Assembly (NCBI RefSeq): GCF_000155675.2
Contig: NC_020911.1
Span: 4,516,501-4,580,500 of the forward strand
DNA length: 64,000 nt
Direction of reading: 5' to 3'
Source: Octadecabacter antarcticus 307
GTDB taxonomy: Bacteria; Pseudomonadota; Alphaproteobacteria; Rhodobacterales; Rhodobacteraceae
The translations under genes were made by a program, and so were the position numbers. Of this stretch, positions 1 through 7,442 are shown in pieces (position 1 is the first letter of the stretch; each line of letters opens with the position of its first letter). The notes beneath the pieces are model-generated. The model made no database searches, was not told the DNA's origin, and saw nothing but the letters and a program-made list of their open reading frames with translations.

Positions 1-1
1 A

Positions 2-478
2 GAGGATCGTGCCGTTCCGGGGCATTGGGAGGGCGATTTAATCGCGGGATCGAACAACAGCTACATCGCAACGCTTGTGGAGCGCCATTCCCGTTTTGTG
101 ATGTTGGCCAAAGTCACGAACAAAGACACCCAGAGCGTGACGACAGCCTTGATCAAACAAGCACGAAAGCTTCCCAGAGAACTCTACAAATCCCTGACTT
201 GGGATCGTGGATCAGAGATGGCGGGGCATCGAAAATTTACCGTTGCCACAAATATCGATGTCTATTTTTGTGATCCTCAATCTCCGTGGCAGCGCGGCAG
301 CAACGAAAATACCAACCGCCTTCTCAGACAGTGCTTTCCCAAAGGCACCGATATATCCGGATTTAGCCACGCTAAGCTCAGCGCTGTCGCACGCCAACTT
401 AACGAGCGACCAAGAAAGACCTTGCAATACCATACCCCAGCAGAGAAACTTGAAGCCTGTGTGGCAGCGACCCGTTGA
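2..478 (+). mobile_element. IS30-family transposase, C-terminal part, cut by window edge
   Basis: The reading frame is open from the first bases of the window to the TGA at 476-478, so the gene begins upstream. It holds the DDE integrase core of IS30 transposases. GHWEGDLI at about 23-46 carries the first Asp, LTWDRGSEMAGH the second, and WQRGSNENTNRLLRQ the Glu. The typical IS30 ending (LNERPRKTL, then TPAEKLEACVA) follows. All three acidic residues are present, so nothing in the visible part looks broken. A second, clearly dead relative lies at 46.4-47.5 kb. The right end of the element could not be placed; no clear inverted repeat was recognised in the 215 bases after the stop. Confidence 0.9.
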
Positions 479-693
479 AACCGCACGGGCAATTCGGCCT
501 TTCGCCAGATGCGTGCGAAAGACCGAAATTGAAAGTTGCGTCTGCCATTGCGCCGCTTGTGAGGTTGTTCCGCCTTGCTCCTGGAAGAAGCCATCCATGG
601 CGGCGACAGCCTGATTGACCTAATCATCGAAGAAATCCAAGAGTGCGGCTTTGCAAGTTCTCGGGCGCGGGTCACGGTTCTCGCCAGCTTGGC
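479..693. other. Spacer between IS30 and GNAT gene
   Basis: About 215 bases without a convincing gene. An open frame from about 563 to the TGA at 713-715 (+ strand) translates to a helix-like stretch containing LIDLIIEEIQECGF and could be a scrap of a gene disrupted by the IS. It has no start codon with a ribosome binding site and runs into the 3' end of the acetyltransferase gene on the other strand. The right end of the IS30 element should fall within or near this interval. Confidence 0.35.
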
Positions 694-1215
694 TCAATGG
701 CTTTCCATTGAGTGAACCCACACCTCCGCCTCCAGTTCATGCGGGGCCCGCGTTCCGTCCGTGACGGCACCGAGCCTCTTTGCCACAGCCTGTGAACGAG
801 TATTCTCCCAGTCTATGTAGCTGTATAGCCTATCTAACCCCAGATCCTCATAGGCCCATTTTTTGACGGCCATCGCAGCTTCCGTGGCAAAGCCTTTTCC
901 CTCCGCTCCTTCGAACAGATGCCATGCCAGCTCTACGTCTGGCCAGTTGGAATGCTTGATCAAGCCCACTCGGCCGACGGGATGCCCCGTATGCTGTTCA
1001 ACGACTGTAAAGAAGCCGAAGCCGTGCCAATGCCAGTGGCCAATGCCGGTCAGAAACCCGAACCAAGCCTGTTCCGCTGTGACCGTCTCTCCCTGCGCTT
1101 CCATCGACGAGGCACTGGTCATGAAACGGGTGAACCCCGGTAAATCATCCCGTTCGGGTCCACGCAAAACCAACCGTTGCGTCGTCAGCATGGGTGCAGT
1201 CGAGAGATTTTGCAT
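694..1215 (-). CDS. GNAT family N-acetyltransferase (RimJ/RimL type)
   Basis: A 173-residue protein when started at the ATG at 1215 (MQNLSTAPMLTTQRLVLRGP). Residues from LTTQRLVLRG to the end fit the single Acetyltransf_3 domain: TQRLVLR opening strand, VGRVGLI central strand, an EGKGFATEAAMA acetyl-CoA loop (the R/QxxGxG/A region) and an ENTRSQAVAKRLGA helix. Such proteins move an acetyl group from acetyl-CoA to an amine of a protein or small molecule; the substrate cannot be read from sequence. The frame stays open upstream to 1428, but that extension is not domain-like. The gene stands alone between the IS30 and the secreted PPC gene and is transcribed away from the latter. Confidence 0.85.
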   Translation of the reverse strand: MQNLSTAPMLTTQRLVLRGPERDDLPGFTRFMTSASSMEAQGETVTAEQAWFGFLTGIGHWHWHGFGFFTVVEQHTGHPVGRVGLIKHSNWPDVELAWHLFEGAEGKGFATEAAMAVKKWAYEDLGLDRLYSYIDWENTRSQAVAKRLGAVTDGTRAPHELEAEVWVHSMESH

Positions 1216-1596
1216 CGGACGCCTTTTCGTTCGCAGACTTGGATTCCAGCCAAGTTCAGTATAGCGAACAGTCGCGCATACCTGAAAGTAGCCATTCAAA
1301 CTTACCGCAGTATTATTCAGTACGGGCTCGAAGTCGACATCCACCGCATCCCAAGAACCGCCGTTTTTCGAACGTCTACTATTGCCTGTTGTCAGATATA
1401 TATTTCGCGAAAGTAGTCCTTGGCCCAACCGTGATCATCAACCGCCTTTTACGTACAACTGACTTTCATATAGCGGACGGGTTTTGTTGGCGGCGGTACG
1501 GTTTCCCTGACCTTCCACCCCTTTGACAAACTCCCCCTAGCCTCGGCGCGTTTGGCCGCTTACGCTGCGTCCAATTATAAACAGAGAGGAATTCCT
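1216..1596. other. 381-bp intergenic region with divergent promoters
   Basis: No gene is supported here. The region separates the acetyltransferase (left, minus) from the PPC-domain gene (right, plus), so it should carry both promoters. A TTGACA at 1523-1528 is a possible -35 for the right-hand gene, but no convincing -10 follows at 17 bases. An AGAGGAATT ribosome binding site at about 1584-1592 sets the start of the PPC gene at 1597. Confidence 0.4.
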
Positions 1597-2811
1597 ATGA
1601 TCCGACCATTTTCAACTGCCCTAGCGACCAGCCTATTCGCGCTGGTCGCCCTTCCTGCCCTCGCGCAAGATGCAAACCTATGCGGTGGTGTCGGCGCAAA
1701 TGGCCAATGGTTGGGCGGTGACGAAGCCTCGTCTGATATCTCGACTTCACCAGCTCATATCGAACAAATGGCACTGGTTTTGATGCGCAACGAATTTGTT
1801 GGTCTTTTTTCAGTGTCTCAAGATGGCGATTACCGCATCGAAGCCCAAGGGCGTGGGGGCGGCGATACGGTTCTGGACGTGCGCGACGCCAGTGGTGAAA
1901 TTGTGGCGTCCGATGATGACAGCGGTGGCGATGCGTCCAGCCGCGCCGAAAGCTTCCTTACAGTCGGCACCTATTGCGTGTCGATGCGCAGCTTTGACGG
2001 ATCGCCAATCACTGGATTTGTGCGCGCAGGTCGAATGGATCAGGAACCTTTGACCGCTGGATTTGCAGCCCCGTCCAATGATGTTGCGAATGGCGAATGT
2101 GATCTTAGCGTCGCCCAGCAACTGACGCTTGGCGAACCCCTTGCGAACCCATGGGCGACGCAAAATGTCTATTCGTTCGAGCTTGATGCGCCTGCTGCCG
2201 TAACGATTACCGCAGAAAATGAGGCCGCCGATCCAATTCTGACGCTGTTTGATGCGTCAGGGAATTGGCTGGCAGAAAATGACGATTTTGATGGGCTAAA
2301 CAGCCGCATCGACATGGCAAACATGCTGCCGGCGGGCGAATATTGTGTCGCACTTAATTTGTATGGTGATGAAAGCCTGCCGATCACCGTGACGGCCAAG
2401 GCATATGATGCAATGGAAGTTCAGATGAACCTGTACGCGCGTGGCGATGCAAGCCCGCCGCTTGATGGCAGCTATCCTGTTGCAGCCCTCGGCGAACTGC
2501 AGACACGACTGCGTCAAGATGTAACCGTCGGTGGTGACGCCATTTGGTATTCTTTCGACATCTACGCCGGTGGTCTGGTGCTGGTCGAAGCGATTGCGCA
2601 AGGCCAAGGCGACCCCGTGTTGGTAATGTATGACGATCTGGGTCGTCTGGTCGGCTATAACGATGACAGCGACGAATACGGATCAGTGGATTCATTGCTG
2701 ACAGTCCGTGTGCAACCCGGCACCTATCTGGTTGCCGTGCGGCAGTTGGACAACCAGACGCAGGGCCTTATTCGCATGGTGTTTGAACGCTACGTTCCTG
2801 CGCGTCCCTAA
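1597..2811 (+). CDS. Secreted protein with three pre-peptidase C-terminal (PPC)-like domains
   Basis: 404 residues from the ATG at 1597, chosen because AGAGGAATTCCT precedes it and a signal peptide starts there (MIRPFSTALATSLFALVALP, cleavage after LAQ). The mature part is three consecutive beta-sandwich repeats of about 110-120 residues. Each has the PPC pattern of an ...F.v...G.Y.I core, a DPxLxLxDxxG strand (DTVLDVRDASG, DPILTLFDASG, DPVLVMYDDLG), an acidic loop (ASDDDSGGD, AENDDFDG, GYNDDSDEYG) and a final L..GTYxVxxR strand. No peptidase domain accompanies them. PPC domains usually sit on exported hydrolases and may bind calcium through the acidic loop; a role here is unknown. The gene originally shared a terminator with the caspase-like gene at 5.5-7.2 kb. 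Confidence 0.8.
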   Translation: MIRPFSTALATSLFALVALPALAQDANLCGGVGANGQWLGGDEASSDISTSPAHIEQMALVLMRNEFVGLFSVSQDGDYRIEAQGRGGGDTVLDVRDASGEIVASDDDSGGDASSRAESFLTVGTYCVSMRSFDGSPITGFVRAGRMDQEPLTAGFAAPSNDVANGECDLSVAQQLTLGEPLANPWATQNVYSFELDAPAAVTITAENEAADPILTLFDASGNWLAENDDFDGLNSRIDMANMLPAGEYCVALNLYGDESLPITVTAKAYDAMEVQMNLYARGDASPPLDGSYPVAALGELQTRLRQDVTVGGDAIWYSFDIYAGGLVLVEAIAQGQGDPVLVMYDDLGRLVGYNDDSDEYGSVDSLLTVRVQPGTYLVAVRQLDNQTQGLIRMVFERYVPARP

Positions 2812-2835
2812 ACGATCCTGATTCCTGAAATGAAC

Positions 2836-2843
2836 CCCGCCCC
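2836..2843. terminator. Left arm of a terminator split by insertion
   Basis: CCCGCCCC at 2836-2843 is the exact complement of GGGGCGGG at 5526-5533, which is followed by six T at 5534-5539. If the intervening 2.66-kb element is removed along with one target copy, the two arms join through the 11-base loop CGCTGACTGCT. This restores an intrinsic terminator directly downstream of the PPC gene and of the convergent caspase-like gene. The insertion therefore landed in the terminator loop. Confidence 0.75.
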
Positions 2844-2844
2844 C

Positions 2845-2852
2845 GCTGACTG
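2845..2852. repeat. Left target-site duplication of the 2.66-kb element
   Basis: GCTGACTG at 2845-2852 recurs exactly at 5516-5523, just outside the right inverted repeat. The precise duplication length is ambiguous (5 to 9 bases) because the element's terminal bases G/C and the flank overlap. Eight bases is the longest exact direct repeat. Confidence 0.75.
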
Positions 2853-2853
2853 G

Positions 2854-2879
2854 TGACGCATTCCGGCTTTTGGGACACA
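2854..2879 (+). repeat. Left terminal inverted repeat (26 bp)
   Basis: Identical over 26 bases to the reverse complement of 5490-5515. One base outward the left end reads G and the right end C, so the true end may lie one or two bases further out. Confidence 0.9.
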
Positions 2880-2885
2880 GAACTG

Positions 2886-2915
2886 ACGCCTACCAAGTTT
2901 TTGCTTGGTAGGCGT
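2886..2915 (+). terminator. Subterminal hairpin at left end of element
   Basis: ACGCCTACCAAG (2886-2897) and CTTGGTAGGCGT (2904-2915) form a perfect 12-bp stem with a TTTTTG loop, followed by TTGATTTT. It lies six bases inside the left inverted repeat and upstream of the transposase start at 2967. It could stop transcription entering from the PPC gene, a common way for insertion sequences to limit transposase expression; it could also be part of a transposase binding site. Confidence 0.6.
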
Positions 2916-2966
2916 TTGATTTTACAGATCATTTAGAGATAGGAGATACTAAGAGTTGCGGGAGAA

Positions 2967-5439
2967 GTGTCCCGCGACCACACATTGCAAAAAATGTCCG
3001 AAAGGTTTCCGTTTCATCCGAAACGACCAACATCTCTTTCGGCTTTGGAGGCCATCTTGACGAAACGACAGATAGGAAATCTGATGGTCAAGAGTGTTCC
3101 AAAACTAAACTTGCGTGAAGTTTATCCCGCAGTGTCCGAAGAAATCAACCTCAATACTTGTGGTGATGTCGATTGCGACAACGACGGTGTTGCTCCGGAT
3201 TTTTCGCTACCCACCTTCAAGGGCCGCAATGCTACTCAACGCAAACTTCTCGCATCAATAAAGCTGCCAGCCCTTGCGACTGGCAAAGGCATATACACGC
3301 TCGACGGTGATGATAAGGCGTCGAGGGTATCCCAGGTTTTCGAGTATCAGGGCGATCCGCACGCTTGGGATGACGGGAGAAATCTCATTTGCCATCATCA
3401 AAAGGGAAACCGAACCTGCGAGGTATCGTTTAATATTTTCTCGAATGAACATCTCCTCGACGAAATCGACAGGCTGATGACACAGAATGGACTACTTGAA
3501 GGGCCAGTCTGTGGGTGTTGTGGCGCTCGGTATCTGGATGCACCGGACGAGTTTATCTTCAATGGAACGCACGGCAAACTCGCGCCCGCGCGTAGAGGGA
3601 AGCGGCCGAAGCCTTCTGGATTCCGGATCATTCATAAACCCTGTAAAGGGCAGCCCGGTGCGCGTATCTCCGTTTCCCTGGACCATCAGGCACAAAAGAA
3701 GAAGAGCGATAATGGTGCGCCTGCTCAGGGAGTTGGTCAATGGCGCAAGTATCAACGACCTCCAACGCCTTTTGTCGGACCCCGATACGGGCAAGAAATG
3801 CGGTGTGAGCCGTATTTACAGTCGTATTTTCTTTTTGGAAAAGATCCTGCTCGCGTTTGAGCGCGCGAAACTGCAAGATTGGAAAGCTAAGGAAGACGCA
3901 TCCGACCGGTTCAGCCATATGCGCATCGCGCACGATGATGTGGTCATTTCAGTAAACTGGGAAAGTCGGTTTGATCGCCGCCTGACGCCTCTTCACTGCT
4001 CGGTCAGCGCAGACATCCGCAGTGGATATGTCTTCCGGATTGATGCCAACTTCGACCCGCGTGTCGATCCTGCTGCTTTCTTCGAAGAGCACTACCTCGA
4101 TGTTGCCGGCCAGCCCCGCAATATCCGTAAACAATACACCCAGAAGTCTGGCAAGGTCGTGAGCGCCCCATTGCTTCACTTCCAAAGGCCGAGCGGTAGG
4201 TTTGATGAGGCCGCGTTCTTTGCCAGCGCCGAGAGTAGCTGGCGGGTTTTTGAGGAAAAGTTGAAGAAGGCCTATGAGGAAGACATTTCTTGCGGCATTG
4301 ATCTGCCCGATGATGTTCAGCAAGGTCTTTGGGAATCAGGTGCGCGACGCCGGGTTCTCAATGAGATCCGCAACGGATACTTCGGCCTTGTAGATACCAA
4401 CCGCGATCACCGCGGCAGTTTCAAGGGGGTAGTCGTTAAACAGACCTATACAAAGGCTGCGCACCTTGCGTGCCTGCGAAAGATGCTGCCAGATGGCAAG
4501 ATTACCCTGGTTGGCGAACAAGAAGCTGCGATGGTGCGAGTTGTCCCTCACATTTTCCGAGACTTGATTAGGGAGGACAAGTTCGAATGGTTTGTGATGT
4601 CCTTCGACAAGGAAGCTTCTACGCCAACGAACCAAAGCCGTATCAAAAAATTCGAAAAGGCGTTCGAGGAGTTTGGTGAGATTCAGACGCGGATTGTAGG
4701 CGAAGAGCTTCCGAGATGGGAGCTATTGAGACGGTTCTGCGCAGCAGGGCTAATGCCAGCAGTGAAGACTGATAGCCAGGACGCGGTGCATCCTTTTCCG
4801 ATCGCCAACTTTCAATCTGCCCAGTTCCCACAGTTCTGGGCCAGCTCGCCTGTCCAGCATTACGGTGAGACCGAAAAGACGGTGGGCTTTCCAGTGCTCC
4901 GGTCAAAATAGCGAAAGCGTTTGAAATCGGTAGGCTTCGATCAAAAGATAGCTGATGACGATCTAAGGGAGGCGCTCGCTCGTCGTGTGTTGAACACCAC
5001 AATCCAGCCTGTATGAACCGCTTTTATGAACTCTGTGCGGAGCCGGATCAGTCCAACCGCGCGGGCAGGTGGGCGCGGCAGTCGAAACGGTCCCAGCTAC
5101 ATAAACGGCGCAGTATTTAATCCTGCTATCTTGGTCGCCCTGCTCAATATCTATCGCGTGTATTACAACTGGTTCGAGACACGGCAGTATGTAGCGTCTG
5201 GGTCGTCGGGGCAGGGCACAACCGAGGTGGCCCAAGGTGTCTCTACAGTGCGGGTTCCTGGATCGTCCAAATCCCTGAAAGTCCCGAAGCGGCGAACCGC
5301 CGCGCCGGTAATGCGGACCCCGGCGATGCGGCTGGGTGCCGACAATCCAAAGAACAAGGCACCTGATCCACGCAGGATCTTTTATCGACCTTGGTTGTTC
5401 CACGGCACACCGCTTTGGAGAAAGTTCGAGACACGGTAA
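2967..5439 (+). pseudogene. Transposase-like gene of the 2.66-kb element, with one frameshift and two in-frame stops
   Basis: Coding starts at GTG 2967 (GGGAGAA upstream) or ATG 2994. It runs in one frame through a zinc-ribbon-like segment (VCGCCGARYLDAP, later HKPCKG) to about 3690-3715, an AAAAGAAGAAGA stretch. It then continues one base out of phase, from LLRELVNGASINDLQRLL on. In that frame a TAG (4909-4911) and a TGA (5014-5016) interrupt sequence that otherwise reads smoothly to 5439, ending FHGTPLWRKFETR with RTPAMRLG, a motif also common in other transposases, just before. Total length is about 820 codons. A DDE-like core is plausible (strands around VVISVNWE and YVFRIDANFDP, later KITLVGEQEAA), but catalytic residues cannot be assigned. 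The shift is +1 in direction, unlike the usual programmed -1 type, so mutation is more likely than recoding. Confidence 0.7.
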
Positions 5440-5454
5440 TGGCTTTCTCAATCA

Positions 5455-5488
5455 AGAGGCCCCCGCGAAATAAATCGCGAAAGCCTCT
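5455..5488 (+). other. Subterminal hairpin at right end of element
   Basis: AGAGGC (5455-5460) pairs with GCCTCT (5483-5488) and CGCGA (5464-5468) with TCGCG (5475-5479), separated by a CCC/AAA internal loop. It ends one base before the right inverted repeat, mirroring the hairpin at the left end. Confidence 0.5.
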
Positions 5489-5489
5489 A

Positions 5490-5515
5490 TGTGTCCCAAA
5501 AGCCGGAATGCGTCA
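5490..5515 (-). repeat. Right terminal inverted repeat (26 bp)
   Basis: Exact reverse complement of 2854-2879. It is followed directly by the second target copy GCTGACTG at 5516-5523. Confidence 0.9.
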
Positions 5516-5523
5516 GCTGACTG
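5516..5523. repeat. Right target-site duplication
   Basis: GCTGACTG, identical to 2845-2852. The next base is C here and G on the left, so a nine-base duplication would need one later change. Confidence 0.75.
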
Positions 5524-5525
5524 CT

Positions 5526-5539
5526 GGGGCGGGTTTTTT
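5526..5539. terminator. Right arm and T tract of the split terminator
   Basis: GGGGCGGG followed by TTTTTT. This is the downstream half of the terminator whose left arm is now 2.7 kb away at 2836-2843. It sits between the element and the stop codon of the minus-strand caspase-like gene. Confidence 0.7.
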
Positions 5540-5544
5540 GGTGG

Positions 5545-7236
5545 CTAGGGACTTGGTATGGTGACGTTGATTGACCCTGTCATCAGGCCAACCGCCGTTG
5601 CCCGGTCCACATAGCCCGTCACAGTGATCCCTTGGGCCTCCTGATAGGCCGCGATCGCGTTTCGGGTGTCACCGTCGATCACACCGTCTAATCGACCGGG
5701 GTTGTGGCCAATATCGCGAAGCCGCAATTCCAACAACTGGGCGCGGATCCCTGAAAGGCGCAACGTCTCTTCTTGCGCCTGGGACTGCGCGATCTCCGCG
5801 TCAGTTGTACTTGGCGCAGTCAAATCATCAATCCGTGCACGGGCTTCAGCCGCAAACACGCCTGTTGGGTAAACCGCCAGGTATTCTTGATACCCAGCAA
5901 CTGTATCCCTGCCTTCGGCACCCGACCACGCTGCACGATCTTGCGCTGCGATCGCCAAACGACGGAGATCTTCGATTTCTGAAAGCCGCGCGCTGGCGAT
6001 ATTGGCAAACAGACCATCGGGGAAACGTTCAAGGTAGGCGCGGTAGCCCGCTTCATCGCCAAACCCACCGGTTTCTGTCCAATAACTGCGGTCTCGCGCC
6101 TCGGCTTGGGCGCTTATCCGGGCTTGCTCGGCTTCAATCTCGGCCTGTTTGCGGGCGGCTTGTGCGTCCAGCAGGTTAATCTGGTCCCGCGTCAGATATG
6201 ATGATTGCGGGAAGCCATTAAACTGCTGCCAGTTCACGATCGCACCGCGCGAACCGCGCCCGAAAATACCGTCCACACCGCGTGTGTTGTAATTCAAAAG
6301 GGTCAGATCCGTTTGAATGTCACGTCGCGCGTCGCGGCTTAGGCTCAGCGCTTCTTCGGCGAGACGCGCTGCACGGTTGGGTTCGGCCAAGATCGACACG
6401 ATCTCGGCCTCGGCATCATCGACAAACGGACCCTCTGGATAACGAGCAACATAAATGCGGTATGCCTCAACGGTGTCCGCGTCCGTGGTTCGATCCCACA
6501 AAGCAGCTTCGGCGTTCAGATCGGATTCGGTCGGCCCTGTGGTCGGCAAAATGGGTTCAACAATCACAACACCGGGCATCAACTGCCAATCAATCGGAAA
6601 GTACCCATCCAACGACAACGCCGAATTTGATGCCAGACTGCGGCCAATCTCAGCCTCCGGTTCCGTGAGAACGCCAGACAGAACAGTGGCCGCCATGGAC
6701 GGTGATGTGCGGATCAGCGTGACGCCCTGCGGAATCTCCATGTCGCCAACACCTGCCCGCAACCTACTATCGCCCATGTCCAAATCATCCGGATCGGCAG
6801 CGCCAAGCAGCAGCACGGCCTTTCCGGGGCGCTGGGCAAGAATACGCAGCACACTATCAAGCGACAGACCCGCACCGTCCACCGTGAACAAATCGGGTTC
6901 GGTGGATTCTGCTGTCAGCAGCCATGTCCGCGTCCCATCGGTCACAAAATGTCCTGATAGCGCGACGAGCAAACGATCCGCATCATCCAGCTGCGCCTGA
7001 AAAGCCGCAGCAAGATCGCTGACCGCGTCAACCCGCCCGTTGGCGCGGCCGAAAACATCAAAACCCAGCGCCTCAAGGCGATCGACAGCGCCCAGCACGT
7101 CATCAGCGCGGTTTACACGATCAAGCCGCTCATACCGCTCATTGCCTAAAACGAGTGCGGCGTCTTGCGCCAGCACAGGAAGGGGCAGCACAAACACTGT
7201 CGACATCAACAATCGGCGCACGGAACTCTGGAACAT
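5545..7236 (-). CDS. Secreted caspase-like (C14-fold) protein with two peptidoglycan-binding domains
   Basis: 563 residues from ATG 7236 (AAAGGACG eight bases upstream); the frame is open to 7251. Order: signal peptide 1-24 (ending LPVLAQ); caspase-like domain about 25-230, with an opening strand DAALVLGNERYERL, a D..G..DRLEALGFDV helix and the His box ALSGHF (H96); three Y..Y...YP.G.F...A..R repeats (around 258-282, 397-420, 447-470); one PG_binding_1 domain at 305-350 (LNYNTRGVDGIFGRGSR) and another at the C terminus, 498-552 (GRLDGVIDGDTRNAI). At the expected catalytic Cys strand (AVLLLGAADP, about 140-149) there is no cysteine, so it is probably not a protease. It should act in the periplasm or at the cell wall. 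Neighbour and former terminator partner is the PPC-domain gene. Confidence 0.8.
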   Translation of the reverse strand: MFQSSVRRLLMSTVFVLPLPVLAQDAALVLGNERYERLDRVNRADDVLGAVDRLEALGFDVFGRANGRVDAVSDLAAAFQAQLDDADRLLVALSGHFVTDGTRTWLLTAESTEPDLFTVDGAGLSLDSVLRILAQRPGKAVLLLGAADPDDLDMGDSRLRAGVGDMEIPQGVTLIRTSPSMAATVLSGVLTEPEAEIGRSLASNSALSLDGYFPIDWQLMPGVVIVEPILPTTGPTESDLNAEAALWDRTTDADTVEAYRIYVARYPEGPFVDDAEAEIVSILAEPNRAARLAEEALSLSRDARRDIQTDLTLLNYNTRGVDGIFGRGSRGAIVNWQQFNGFPQSSYLTRDQINLLDAQAARKQAEIEAEQARISAQAEARDRSYWTETGGFGDEAGYRAYLERFPDGLFANIASARLSEIEDLRRLAIAAQDRAAWSGAEGRDTVAGYQEYLAVYPTGVFAAEARARIDDLTAPSTTDAEIAQSQAQEETLRLSGIRAQLLELRLRDIGHNPGRLDGVIDGDTRNAIAAYQEAQGITVTGYVDRATAVGLMTGSINVTIPSP

Positions 7237-7442
7237 GGATCGTCCTTTCAAGTGTAACTTAGCATATTAAACGCGGGTATTGTTCGGTTATTCAATTTCA
7301 GTGTCACCGATTGCCAGCACGATTGCGGGGAACTCCACCTCAGAAAGTCATAGACTAAGGAGTGGAGGTTTGCGTTTAGGGCACAGCCTGTGTCATCTCT
7401 ATGAAGCCCGACGGAGGGGCGATTGGCAACAGGAGCTACCCC
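7237..7442. promoter_or_regulatory. Divergent promoter region
   Basis: 206 bases between the start of the caspase-like gene (minus) and saccharopine dehydrogenase (plus). No specific promoter motif was assigned; AACAGGAG at about 7428-7435 is the ribosome binding site for the right-hand gene. Confidence 0.4.

Larger units (their letters stand above)
2854..5515 (+). mobile_element. 2.66-kb insertion element with 26-bp perfect terminal inverted repeats
   Basis: Bounded by TGACGCATTCCGGCTTTTGG (first 20 of 26 bases, 2854-2879) and its exact reverse complement at 5490-5515, flanked by an 8-bp direct repeat and inserted in a terminator loop. Just inside each end lies a hairpin (2886-2915 and 5455-5488). 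The only coding content is one long transposase-like reading frame on the plus strand (2967-5439), now interrupted. Length, long repeats and 8-9 bp duplication rule out simple IS30 or IS3 types. I do not recognise the family from the protein. Confidence 0.85.

Noticed and set aside
659..675. 17-base match TCTCGGGCGCGGGTCAC shared with 47971-47987
   Set aside because: Flanks are unrelated on both sides, the copies lie in different contexts, and one such match in 64 kb is not far from chance expectation.
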